Assembly: GCA_900543445.1 (NCBI GenBank)
Contig: UQRC01000057.1
Coordinates: 1-7,231 of the forward strand
Source: an uncultured Lachnobacterium sp.
GTDB lineage: Bacteria > Bacillota > Clostridia > Lachnospirales > Lachnospiraceae
DNA length: 7,231 nt
Direction: 5' to 3'
Positions 1 through 6,574 of this stretch are shown here, in pieces (position 1 is the stretch's first letter; the number at the start of each line of letters is the position of its first letter). The position numbers were made by a program, and so were the translations under genes. The notes below the pieces were generated by a model. The model did no database searches, was not told the origin of the DNA, and was given only the letters and a program-made list of their open reading frames with translations.

Positions 1-101
1 TCGTTGGCGAAGTTAACTTGCCAAATTTTCTGAAACAATAATTGTATGGCTCGGATGGCGTCGATTTTAGAAAATTTTACATAATTGATTCCAACAAACC
101 C
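1..101. repeat. Arm of a repeated palindromic (MITE-like) element, cut by the window edge
   Basis: This stretch is the reverse complement of 6572-6674. Bases 1-62 match 6613-6674 with a single mismatch. The outer part, 63-101, matches 6572-6612 more loosely, with a 2-base length difference. It ends in the same terminal motif, AATTGATTCCAACAAA (83-98), as the complete copy near the right end of the window, where the motif has one base different. From the geometry of that copy, the dyad centre of this one should lie about 25 bases upstream of the window, so only one arm is visible. The next three bases (99-101, CCC) are also shared, so the true element end may be 98 or 101. Confidence 0.85.
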
Positions 102-143
102 GAATTTGAATTGCTGTATGAAATGGTTTTAAAAACTACATGA
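42..143 (+). pseudogene. Short coding-like stretch, possible 3' end of an upstream gene
   Basis: The frame is open from just after a TAA at 39-41 to a TGA at 141-143. It reads like real protein, ending in PEFELLYEMVLKTT, and is followed ten bases later by a clean intrinsic terminator, as the end of a real gene would be. There is no ribosome binding site or ATG in a plausible place. The first 60 bases are the repeat-element arm, so only codons from about 102 on lie outside the element. The simplest reading is that a MITE-like element inserted near the 3' end of an upstream gene and left the original C-terminus stranded. Chance openness of a 33-codon frame is also possible. Confidence 0.3.
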
Positions 144-152
144 AATAGACTT

Positions 153-187
153 GAAAAGCCTTGATTTCAAGGCTTTTCTTTTGTTTT
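153..187 (+). terminator. Intrinsic terminator upstream of the DegV gene
   Basis: An 11-bp perfect stem (GAAAAGCCTTG at 153-163 with CAAGGCTTTTC at 168-178) has an ATTT loop and is followed by a T-rich run (TTTTGTTTTT). It would end transcription entering from the left, so the DegV gene needs its own promoter. The A-rich 5' side suggests it could work in both directions. Confidence 0.9.
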
Positions 188-191
188 TACC

Positions 192-202
192 TATGTTATA
201 CT
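192..202 (+). promoter_or_regulatory. Extended -10 sigma-A-type promoter of the DegV gene
   Basis: TATGTTATACT fits the extended -10 consensus TRTGNTATAAT at every position but one. A -35 at the usual distance (TTTTCT, 174-179) is poor and lies inside the terminator, which is tolerable for an extended -10 promoter. The start of transcription would be near 209, giving a leader of about 60 bases before the ATG at 269. Confidence 0.65.
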
Positions 203-268
203 GATGTCTGTGCCAAACAGAATGTGCGGCAATTAAGATGTATGATCATAACAAAAGTGAGGGATATA

Positions 269-1132
269 ATGAGCAAAGTAGTGATTATGACAGACAGCAA
301 CAGCGGTATTACACAGGCAGAAGCTGCTGAGATTGGCGTTGTGGTACTTCCGATGCCTTTTTATATTAACGGAGAGATGTTATACGAAGAGATCGACTTG
401 ACCCAGGAACAGTTCTACAAGAAGCTGACAGAGGGTGGAGAGATCAAGACATCGATGCCGCTTGTCGGTGATGTCACAGATAAATGGGACGAGTTGTTAA
501 AAGATAATGATGAAATCGTATATATTCCGATGTCTTCGGGGTTAAGCAGTTCCTGTGAGACAGCAATGATGCTTGCGCAGGACTATGAGGACAAGGTTCA
601 CGTTGTCAACAATCAGCGTATTTCTGTTACGATGCGTCAGTCAGTGCTTGATGCGAAGATGCTTGCGGATCAGGAAAAGAGTGCTTCTGAGATCAAGGAG
701 ATCTTAGAGCGCGAGAAGTTTGAATCGTCCATCTATATCATGGTTGATACATTAGAGTACTTAAAGAAGGGCGGACGAATCACTCCGGCGGCAGCTGCGC
801 TTGGAACTTTGCTTAAGCTTAAGCCGGTACTCCAGATTCAGGGAGAGAAGCTTGACGCTTTCGCCAAGGCGCGTACCTTGAAGCAGGCCAAGTCCATCAT
901 GATCGAGTCTATGAAGAATGACTTTGAGAAGCGTTTTCATGATCCGGACGGCAGGAAGATGCATCTTGAGATGGCATATACTTATGATCTTGAAGCTGCG
1001 GAGGCTTTCAAGAAGGAAGTGCAGGAAGCATTCCCGAATAATGAAATTGTACTGAATCCATTATCACTTTCCGTGTCCTGTCATATCGGACCGGGAGCAC
1101 TTGCAATCGCATGCTCGAAGGTAATTGAGTAA
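269..1132 (+). CDS. DegV family (FakB-like) fatty-acid-binding protein
   Basis: This encodes a 287-residue cytosolic protein of the DegV fold. Members studied in Firmicutes (FakB) bind a single fatty acid and present it to the kinase FakA, which makes acyl-phosphate for phospholipid synthesis. Family marks visible are the N-terminal VVIMTDSNSG strand (4-13), the TSMP motif (61-64), the SGLSSS loop (90-95), the LEYLKKGGRI segment (162-171) and the C-terminal SCHIGPGA (270-277), whose His272 matches the position that contacts the lipid carboxylate in FakB. Length is normal. The start at 269 is chosen because GAGGGA lies just upstream and the protein then opens as the family does. The in-frame ATG at 161 lies inside a terminator and upstream of the predicted promoter. 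No FakA gene is present here, and the bound lipid cannot be told from sequence. The gene is probably monocistronic. Confidence 0.93.
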   Translation: MSKVVIMTDSNSGITQAEAAEIGVVVLPMPFYINGEMLYEEIDLTQEQFYKKLTEGGEIKTSMPLVGDVTDKWDELLKDNDEIVYIPMSSGLSSSCETAMMLAQDYEDKVHVVNNQRISVTMRQSVLDAKMLADQEKSASEIKEILEREKFESSIYIMVDTLEYLKKGGRITPAAAALGTLLKLKPVLQIQGEKLDAFAKARTLKQAKSIMIESMKNDFEKRFHDPDGRKMHLEMAYTYDLEAAEAFKKEVQEAFPNNEIVLNPLSLSVSCHIGPGALAIACSKVIE

Positions 1133-1150
1133 GTTTTTTCGAATAATGAG

Positions 1151-1179
1151 TTTACATCTTGAGAAGAATCCATTATAAT
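1151..1179 (+). promoter_or_regulatory. purA: Sigma-A-type promoter of purA
   Basis: TTTACA (1151-1156), a 17-base spacer and TATAAT (1174-1179) form a near-perfect housekeeping promoter. Transcription should start about 1185-1187, leaving an 85-90 base leader before the purA ATG. It lies between the DegV stop codon and the hairpin at 1189-1221, so the purA transcript would carry that hairpin at its extreme 5' end. Confidence 0.8.
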
Positions 1180-1188
1180 CAGAAAGTA

Positions 1189-1221
1189 AAAACGGATGGG
1201 TTTTTACGACCCGTCCGTTTT
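1189..1221 (+). terminator. Perfect 12-bp hairpin: DegV-gene terminator and/or purA 5' leader hairpin
   Basis: AAAACGGATGGG (1189-1200) pairs completely with CCCGTCCGTTTT (1210-1221), including one G-T pair, around a nine-base loop. With A's on one side and T's on the other it looks like an intrinsic terminator, though the T-run is only four bases and is paired. No better terminator is seen for the DegV gene. Because the purA promoter lies upstream of it, the same hairpin is also transcribed at the start of the purA mRNA, where it could be a 5' stabiliser or a leaky attenuator. Confidence 0.65.
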
Positions 1222-1222
1222 G

Positions 1223-1238
1223 CTGCGTAATAGCGCAG
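1223..1238 (+). promoter_or_regulatory. Second small hairpin in the purA leader
   Basis: CTGCG (1223-1227) pairs with CGCAG (1234-1238) around a TAATAG loop, directly after the 12-bp hairpin. A later AGCAG (1246-1250) could compete for the same CTGC, so two alternative folds are possible. A role in regulation is inference only; the leader does not match the purine riboswitch core that I know. Confidence 0.35.
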
Positions 1239-1273
1239 GATATCTAGCAGACACAAACAGGAGGAATTGAAGA

Positions 1274-2566
1274 ATGGTTAAAGCAGTTGTTGGCGCTAAC
1301 TGGGGCGACGAAGGTAAAGGCAAGATTACAGACATGCTGGCGAAGCAGGCCGACATCATTGTACGTTTTCAGGGAGGAGCAAATGCAGGACACACAATCG
1401 TAAATGATTACGGTAAGTTCGCATTACATACACTTCCATCCGGCGTATTCTATAATCACACAACCAGTATTATCGGTAACGGTGTGGCACTCAATATTCC
1501 GGTATTGTTCAATGAGATCAAGTCCATTACTGACAGAGATGTTCCGATGCCAAAGATTCTTGTATCGAATCGTGCACAGATTGTAATGCCATATCATATT
1601 TTATTTGACCAGTACGAGGAGGAACGTCTTGGCGGTAAGTCATTCGGTTCCACAAAGTCTGGTATTGCTCCTTTTTATTCAGATAAATATGCAAAGATTG
1701 GTTTCCAGGTCAGCGAGTTATTTGACGAAGATCTGTTAAAAGAGAAGGTTGTCCGTGTGGCTGAGCAGAAGAATGTTATTCTTGAGCATCTGTATCACAA
1801 GCCACTGATCAATACGGATGAGTTACTGGATACCTTACATGAGTATCGCGACATGATCGCTCCTTATGTATGTGATGTTTCCTTATATCTTGACAAGGCA
1901 ATCAAGGAAGGCAAGACGATCCTCCTTGAGGGACAGCTTGGAACACTGAAGGATCCGGATCACGGAATTTATCCGATGGTTACATCATCCTCCACACTTG
2001 CTGCTTATGGTGCAATCGGAGCAGGAATTCCTCCATATGAGATCAAGCAGATCGTTACCGTATGTAAGGCATACTCTTCCGCAGTAGGAGCTGGTGCTTT
2101 CGTCAGCGAGATCTTCGGAGATGAGGCAGATGAGCTTCGTCGTCGCGGCGGAGATGGCGGTGAGTTCGGTGCTACAACCGGACGTCCGAGAAGAATGGGA
2201 TGGTTTGACTGTGTTGCCAGCAAGTACGGCTGCCGTATGCAGGGTACAACGGACGTAGCATTCACCGTTCTTGATGTACTTGGATATCTTGATGAGATTC
2301 CGGTATGTGTCGGATATGATATTGACGGAGAGGTTACAACAGACTTCCCTGTCACAAGTCTTTTGGAAAAGGCAAAGCCGGTATTCAAGACTTTACCGGG
2401 ATGGAAATGCGATATCCGCGGAATCAAGAAGTACGAGGATCTTCCGGAGAACTGCCGCAAGTATGTTGAATTTATTGAGAACGAGATTGGATATCCGATC
2501 ACTATGGTTTCAAACGGACCGGGACGTGACGATATCATCTATCGTGAGTCTCCGTTATCAAAATAA
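1274..2566 (+). CDS. purA: Adenylosuccinate synthetase
   Basis: This 430-residue cytosolic enzyme catalyses the GTP-driven joining of aspartate to IMP, the first committed step to AMP. Length is standard. It shows the NWGDEGKGK loop (9-17) with catalytic Asp12, the NAGHT motif with catalytic His40, IGNG (67-70), DHGIYPMVTSSS (229-240), the GEFGATTGRPRRMGWFD block (296-312) and a C-terminal GPGRDD (415-420). The start is fixed by AGGAGG (1259-1264), nine bases before the ATG. Several usually conserved positions differ: GQLG (220-223) in place of GAQG, STKSG (126-130) in place of TTGRG, YAKIG (139-143) in place of the ARRG region, and TVLD (331-334) in place of the guanine-contacting TKLD. I recall this pattern from Lachnospiraceae PurA, so it is probably a lineage subtype and not a decayed gene. 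It has its own promoter and terminator. purB is not in the window. Confidence 0.95.
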   Translation: MVKAVVGANWGDEGKGKITDMLAKQADIIVRFQGGANAGHTIVNDYGKFALHTLPSGVFYNHTTSIIGNGVALNIPVLFNEIKSITDRDVPMPKILVSNRAQIVMPYHILFDQYEEERLGGKSFGSTKSGIAPFYSDKYAKIGFQVSELFDEDLLKEKVVRVAEQKNVILEHLYHKPLINTDELLDTLHEYRDMIAPYVCDVSLYLDKAIKEGKTILLEGQLGTLKDPDHGIYPMVTSSSTLAAYGAIGAGIPPYEIKQIVTVCKAYSSAVGAGAFVSEIFGDEADELRRRGGDGGEFGATTGRPRRMGWFDCVASKYGCRMQGTTDVAFTVLDVLGYLDEIPVCVGYDIDGEVTTDFPVTSLLEKAKPVFKTLPGWKCDIRGIKKYEDLPENCRKYVEFIENEIGYPITMVSNGPGRDDIIYRESPLSK

Positions 2567-2581
2567 ATATTGGATGAGAGG

Positions 2582-2616
2582 ACTCCCCCGTTGCTGGTGC
2601 AGCGGGGGAGTTTTTG
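2582..2616 (+). terminator. Strong intrinsic terminator of purA
   Basis: ACTCCCCCGTTGC pairs with GCAGCGGGGGAGT through 13 positions (one G-T pair) around a TGGT loop, followed by TTTTT. It begins 16 bases after the purA stop codon and separates purA from the ABC operon. Confidence 0.93.
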
Positions 2617-2633
2617 CGTGGAAGAAGAGAGAT

Positions 2634-2739
2634 TCCCTCCATTCATGCGGGTCATCAGGACTCCTCCCACCTGCGGTGGGTCCCTCCTCATGGGTGGTCA
2701 TCAGGACTCCTCCCACCTAACGGTGGGTCCCTCCTCATG
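2634..2739. repeat. REP-like hairpin repeat, two full copies and a partial one, 46-bp period
   Basis: Two units (2651-2692 and 2697-2739) both read GTCATCAGGACTCCTCCCACC, then a short loop, then GGTGGGTCCCTCCTCATG. Each can fold: CCCACC pairs with GGTGGG around TGC or TAAC, and an outer CAT-AGGA pairs with TCCT-ATG across mismatches. The stems are identical while the loops differ in length and sequence. A leftover TCCCTCCATTCATG at 2634-2647 looks like the tail of an older unit. They sit in the gap between purA and the ABC operon and have no coding potential. Confidence 0.8.
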
Positions 2740-2774
2740 ACAGTGTTCACATAATTAACACAATTTCACCATAT

Positions 2775-2810
2775 TTTACACACGGGATCAGCATAGACTA
2801 TACCGTATAG
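2775..2810 (+). promoter_or_regulatory. Possible promoter of the ABC operon with an overlapping dyad operator
   Basis: TTTACA (2775-2780) is followed after 18 bases by TATACC (2799-2804), a fair -35 and a weak -10. The -10 is embedded in a 13-base dyad, CTATACcGTATAG (2798-2810), the usual placing for a repressor site. The dyad is seen directly; its use as an operator and the promoter call are inference. No regulator gene is nearby in the window. Confidence 0.4.
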
Positions 2811-2850
2811 AGTGCCAAAGCCTTGTGGGGGTTAAGACACGAATCAGAAG

Positions 2851-2868
2851 AAGGAGGTTTTCACATTG
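2851..2868 (+). promoter_or_regulatory. Ribosome binding site and TTG start of the ABC ATPase
   Basis: A full AAGGAGG (2851-2857) stands eight bases before a TTG at 2866. The ATPase domain begins correctly at this TTG (MIEIDNLVKKYG), and no ATG stands at a suitable place, so the rare start codon is well supported. Confidence 0.85.
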
Positions 2869-3801
2869 ATTGAGATTGACAACCTTGTGAAAAAATACGG
2901 TGAGCACGTAGCGGTAGATCATCTGTCGCTTACGGTGGAACCAGGCAAAATCTACGGATTCTTGGGCCCGAACGGAGCCGGAAAATCCACGACGATGAAC
3001 ATTATTACCGGATATCTCGGAGCGACGAGTGGAACGGTAACGATCAACGGTCATGACATCTTTAAGGAGCCGGAGGAGGCGAAGAAGTGCGTCGGCTATC
3101 TGCCGGAGATTCCACCGCTGTACACGGATATGACGGTGCTTGAATATCTGAATTTTGTTGCGGAATTGAAGAAGCTGGAGAAAGGCTTGCGGAAACGTTA
3201 TGTCGAGGAAGCGATGGAGACGACCGGAATCCTGGATGTCAAGAATCGCATGATCCGTAACCTGTCGAAAGGATATCGTCAGAGAGTCGGCTTTGCGCAG
3301 GCAATCCTCGGTTATCCGGAGATTATCATATTGGATGAGCCGACGGTCGGCCTTGACCCGAAGCAGATCATTGAAATCCGTGATCTGATCCGAAAGCTCG
3401 GTGAGAAGCATACGGTGATCCTAAGTTCCCACATCCTGACGGAGATCAGTGCGGTCTGTGATCATGTATTTATTATTTCCAAAGGCAAGCTGGTTGCAAG
3501 CGATTCCACGGAGAATCTCCTTGAGCAGATGTCGGGCGCGCAGGAGATTGAACTGATCGTTCGAAGCGAGTCTGTGCGCGCGAAGGAACTTCTTGAGGAG
3601 ATTGAATATGTGGAGCATGTGCAGATCAAGGATGAGCAGGAAGGAAGAATCCTTGTCCGTGCCAAGACTGGAACGGACGTCAGAGAGGAAGTGTTCCGTC
3701 AGATGGCGGAGAATCATATTCCGGTACTTGAGATGCACACAGTCACAAAATCTTTGGAGGATGTATTCCTTCAGATTACGCAGGAAGGAGGCAATCAGTA
3801 A
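2866..3801 (+). CDS. ABC transporter ATP-binding protein, GldA-like
   Basis: This 311-residue cytoplasmic ATPase powers the membrane protein encoded next to it. All nucleotide-binding marks are present: Walker A GPNGAGKST (34-42), a Q-loop region GYLPE (77-81) with Glu where Gln is more usual, signature LSKGYRQR (133-140), Walker B IIILDEP (153-159), D-loop GLDP (162-165) and switch His189 (SSHIL). After the ATPase core (about 1-215) comes an accessory domain of about 95 residues ending in SLEDVFLQIT, typical of ATPases serving ABC-2-type exporters. It starts with TTG behind a strong AAGGAGG. Its TAA overlaps the next ATG by one base (TAATG), so the two genes are translationally coupled. The GldA-like label comes mainly from the fused GldG-type partner; the substrate is unknown. 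Confidence 0.92.
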   Translation: MIEIDNLVKKYGEHVAVDHLSLTVEPGKIYGFLGPNGAGKSTTMNIITGYLGATSGTVTINGHDIFKEPEEAKKCVGYLPEIPPLYTDMTVLEYLNFVAELKKLEKGLRKRYVEEAMETTGILDVKNRMIRNLSKGYRQRVGFAQAILGYPEIIILDEPTVGLDPKQIIEIRDLIRKLGEKHTVILSSHILTEISAVCDHVFIISKGKLVASDSTENLLEQMSGAQEIELIVRSESVRAKELLEEIEYVEHVQIKDEQEGRILVRAKTGTDVREEVFRQMAENHIPVLEMHTVTKSLEDVFLQITQEGGNQ

Positions 3802-6008
3802 TGTTTGCGATTTTTAAAAGAGAGTTTAAGGCGTACTTCCAAAGCGTGATCGGCTGGCTTTTTGTCGCTGCTTTGCTTGCGGTATATGGTCTGTATTTTT
3901 ATGTGTATAACCTGATGCAGGGTTATCCTTATATCTACTATAGTCTGAGCGCCATCACATTTATTCTGCTGATCGCAGTGCCGATTCTTACGATGCGAAG
4001 CTTCGCGGAGGACCGTAAGAATAAGACGGATCAGCTGACACTGACGGCACCGGTATCCATTGGAAAAATCGTGTTTGGCAAGTATCTTGCGATGGTTGCG
4101 GTATTTACGATTGATATTGCGATTTTTGCAATCTCTCCGCTGATCCTGTGTGCATTCGGCACGGTGCCGATGGGTGAGAGTTATATCTCGATTTTTGCAT
4201 TCTGGCTGTATGGATGTGCGAGCATCGCAGTCGGTATGTTTATCTCGGCTTTGACGGAGAGCCAGGTAATTGCAGCGGTTCTGTCATTTGCAGCGCTTTT
4301 TATCAGTTATATGATGGGCGGCATCACAAATGTGATCTCATCGAGCGGAAATCTGCTGACGAAGATTTTAGGCTGCTTCGATCTCTATGCGCCTTTTGAC
4401 AATTTCTCGGGTGGAACATTAGATATTACGGCGATCGTCTATTATCTGTCTGTGATCGCAATCCTGAATTTCCTGACGGTACAGTCCATCCAGAAGCGCC
4501 GCTGGAGCATCAGCAGAAAGACGTTCTCAACGAGTGTATTTTCTGCATCCTTTATCGCGGTAGCGTTAGCTTTAACCGTGGTTGTCAATCTGGTTGTCGG
4601 CGCGCTGCCGAGTAAGGTAACATCAATCGATTGTTCGTATTCGAAGCTGTATTCGATCACGAGTGATACCAGGAAGGCGATGAAAAAGCTGACGGATGAT
4701 GTGACAATCTATGCTTTGGCGGCAGAGTCCAAGAAGGATGCACAGATCGATAAAGTGCTCGGTCGTTACGAGGATCTGTCCAATCATATCAAGGTTGAGT
4801 ATGTGAATCCTTCGACAAAGCCTTATTTCTATCAGGATTACACGGACAGCGCACCGGCGCAGAACAGTCTGATCGTTGTGAGCGGAAAGCGTTCGAAGGT
4901 GATCGATTATTATGATATTTATCACTATGAATCAAATATGGATTATTCTTCGTATTCATATTCCAATGATCTGGTCGGATTCGATGCAGAGGGACAGCTG
5001 ACTTCCGCGATCGAATACGTGACGATGGAAGCGGATGAACTCCCGGTGATCTACCAGATTACAGGACATGATGAAAGTTCGATCGGAAGTGATTTCCAGT
5101 CAGCTGTCGAGAAAGCGAATATGTCTCTGTCCAGCATTGAACTTCTCAACGAGGAGAGTGTTCCGGATGATGCGTCAGCGATCATTATCAACGCGCCACA
5201 GAAGGATTTCAACGAGGCAGATGCACAGAAGGTCATTGATTATCTGAAAGCCGGGGGCAAGGCAATCATTGTCGGTTCCTACACAGATGCAGATATGCCG
5301 AATTTTGATTCCATCCTTGCAGCTTACAATGTTCAGCTGACCCAAGGTGTGATCTCTGAAAATGATGCGCAGCATTATTATAAGATGGGTGGACCATTCT
5401 ACCTTCTTCCGGATGTAAACAGCAGTGATTACACCTCAAATATCGGTGGAAATTATGTCTATGTTCCGGCAACTGTCGGTATCACTTATCCGGACACGGA
5501 TGCCGAGACGGATAGTTCGAGCACGGATACCGAAGATGGAAGTGCCGCAACGGATAGCAGCGATAGCACCGATAACAAGATCACCTATACGTCACTCATC
5601 GATACGACGGATCAGTCGGTTGCAAAGAATGATCCGAACAATATGAGTGATTATGCATTTGAAGACGGAGATGACAAAGGACCATTCTCCATCGGTCTTG
5701 CAGTCGAGCAGACGGTGGATGATGACAATACCACGCAGCTTGTTGTATTTGGAAGCCCATATATCTTCAGCAATGATGCAAGCCAGCTGACTTCCAATAA
5801 TATAACGCTTTTTGACGATGTAACAACGAAGCTGATCGGAGAGACAAAGCTTGCCGCAAGTGTGATTCCGGAGAAAGAATACACGCTGAGCAATCTGACC
5901 GTTTCCGCAGTCTACACGATTCTGTTAGGATTGTTATTTACGATCATTATTCCAATCATGCTGATCGTATGTGGCATTGTGATTTTCGTAGTAAGGAGGA
6001 AGAAATAG
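3801..6008 (+). CDS. ABC-2 permease fused to a GldG-like auxiliary domain
   Basis: A 735-residue integral membrane protein with a two-part build. Residues 1-230 form a six-helix ABC-2 permease (helices near 17-36, 49-66, 97-118, 130-150, 155-173 and 210-228) resembling GldF, including the MRSFAEDRKNKTDQLTL coupling-type segment (65-81). A seventh helix (about 247-269) leads into a large domain outside the membrane (about 270-700) of the GldG/ABC_transp_aux type, with conserved-looking stretches such as KVEYVNPSTKP (331-341), LPVIYQITGHDE (414-425) and AIIVGSYTDADMPNFDSIL (488-506). The domain contains an acidic Ser/Thr/Asp tract (564-592). A last helix (704-731) ends in a basic tail. In Flavobacterium GldF and GldG are separate proteins; here they are one chain. 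AAGGAGG (3785-3791) lies nine bases before the ATG. The transported substrate is unknown. Confidence 0.88.
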   Translation: MFAIFKREFKAYFQSVIGWLFVAALLAVYGLYFYVYNLMQGYPYIYYSLSAITFILLIAVPILTMRSFAEDRKNKTDQLTLTAPVSIGKIVFGKYLAMVAVFTIDIAIFAISPLILCAFGTVPMGESYISIFAFWLYGCASIAVGMFISALTESQVIAAVLSFAALFISYMMGGITNVISSSGNLLTKILGCFDLYAPFDNFSGGTLDITAIVYYLSVIAILNFLTVQSIQKRRWSISRKTFSTSVFSASFIAVALALTVVVNLVVGALPSKVTSIDCSYSKLYSITSDTRKAMKKLTDDVTIYALAAESKKDAQIDKVLGRYEDLSNHIKVEYVNPSTKPYFYQDYTDSAPAQNSLIVVSGKRSKVIDYYDIYHYESNMDYSSYSYSNDLVGFDAEGQLTSAIEYVTMEADELPVIYQITGHDESSIGSDFQSAVEKANMSLSSIELLNEESVPDDASAIIINAPQKDFNEADAQKVIDYLKAGGKAIIVGSYTDADMPNFDSILAAYNVQLTQGVISENDAQHYYKMGGPFYLLPDVNSSDYTSNIGGNYVYVPATVGITYPDTDAETDSSSTDTEDGSAATDSSDSTDNKITYTSLIDTTDQSVAKNDPNNMSDYAFEDGDDKGPFSIGLAVEQTVDDDNTTQLVVFGSPYIFSNDASQLTSNNITLFDDVTTKLIGETKLAASVIPEKEYTLSNLTVSAVYTILLGLLFTIIIPIMLIVCGIVIFVVRRKK

Positions 6009-6572
6009 ATGAAAAAGCAGAAAATACAGATGTTCGTCATCGTTGTGATCCTTCTGCTTTGCATCGTTGCATACTTTGCTGCTACGCAGTATGCCAAGAG
6101 TCAGGAGCAGAGAGAAAAGGACAGTGAGACGCAGGGACAGGTAAGCCTTTCCATTGCAAAGACGGATGATGTCGATGCATTTTCTTATATTGTGGATGGA
6201 ACAACGTATTCTTACACAAAGAGTGGAGATGGATGGACCTGTGACAACGATGCATCGTTGAAGCTGGATGCGGATCAGATTACGACACTTCTCGATAATT
6301 TGAAGAAAGTCACTGCAGCGGAAGCAATCACGGATTATGATTCGTTATCGGATTATGGATTGGATCAGCCACAGAATACGATCACTGTGACCTGTGGCGA
6401 TGAGACAACGACGATCGATATCGGTGATTACAATGAGATGCTGAGCGAGTATTATATCAAGGTCAGTGGAGATGAGAAGGTTTATCTGATGGATTCCACG
6501 CTTAAGGATGCGTTTTCAAAGACTGCGGATACGATGGTAGTGCAGGAAGATAGTACAGAAACCGAAAAATAG
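6009..6572 (+). CDS. Membrane-anchored DUF4340-type protein of the Gld-like ABC operon
   Basis: A 187-residue protein with one N-terminal helix (about 8-27) after a basic start (MKKQK), and an extracytoplasmic domain. The segment from about 56 to 175 (SYIVDGTTYSYTKSGDGW, LDNLKKVTAAEAI, DYGLDQPQNTITVTCGD, YYIKVSGDEKVYLMDS) matches the pattern I associate with DUF4340. It starts one base after the permease stop, with AAGGAGG (5993-5999) inside the permease gene, so it is the third cistron of the operon and probably acts with the GldG-like domain outside the membrane. It is short for DUF4340 proteins as I recall them. The stop codon falls at the edge of the palindromic element, with the G of TAG being the first base shared with the left-hand repeat, so truncation by insertion is possible. 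The acidic tail (DSTETEK) could equally be natural. Confidence 0.78.
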   Translation: MKKQKIQMFVIVVILLLCIVAYFAATQYAKSQEQREKDSETQGQVSLSIAKTDDVDAFSYIVDGTTYSYTKSGDGWTCDNDASLKLDADQITTLLDNLKKVTAAEAITDYDSLSDYGLDQPQNTITVTCGDETTTIDIGDYNEMLSEYYIKVSGDEKVYLMDSTLKDAFSKTADTMVVQEDSTETEK

Positions 6573-6574
6573 GG

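Noticed and set aside
161..268. N-terminal extension of the DegV protein from the ATG at 161
   Set aside because: That ATG lies inside an intrinsic terminator and upstream of the extended -10 promoter; the family's N-terminus begins at 269, behind a GAGGGA ribosome binding site.
1180..1273. Purine riboswitch upstream of purA
   Set aside because: The leader has two plain hairpins and lacks the three-way junction core and loop motifs of the known purine riboswitch.
2005..2538. 177-codon minus-strand frame inside purA
   Set aside because: Antisense shadow of a conserved gene, rich in Ser and Pro, as expected from reversed codons.
1274..2566. PurZ-type (2-aminoadenine pathway) synthetase instead of PurA
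   Set aside because: The catalytic Asp12 in GDEGKGK is retained and there is no phage context, so the cellular PurA call stands.
2271..2720. 149-codon + strand frame across the purA end
   Set aside because: It is an alternate frame of purA that runs through the purA terminator and into the hairpin repeats; no ribosome binding site.
2651..2739. Two-repeat CRISPR remnant
   Set aside because: Only four bases lie between the units, and the repeated unit is itself a hairpin, as in REP-like sequences.
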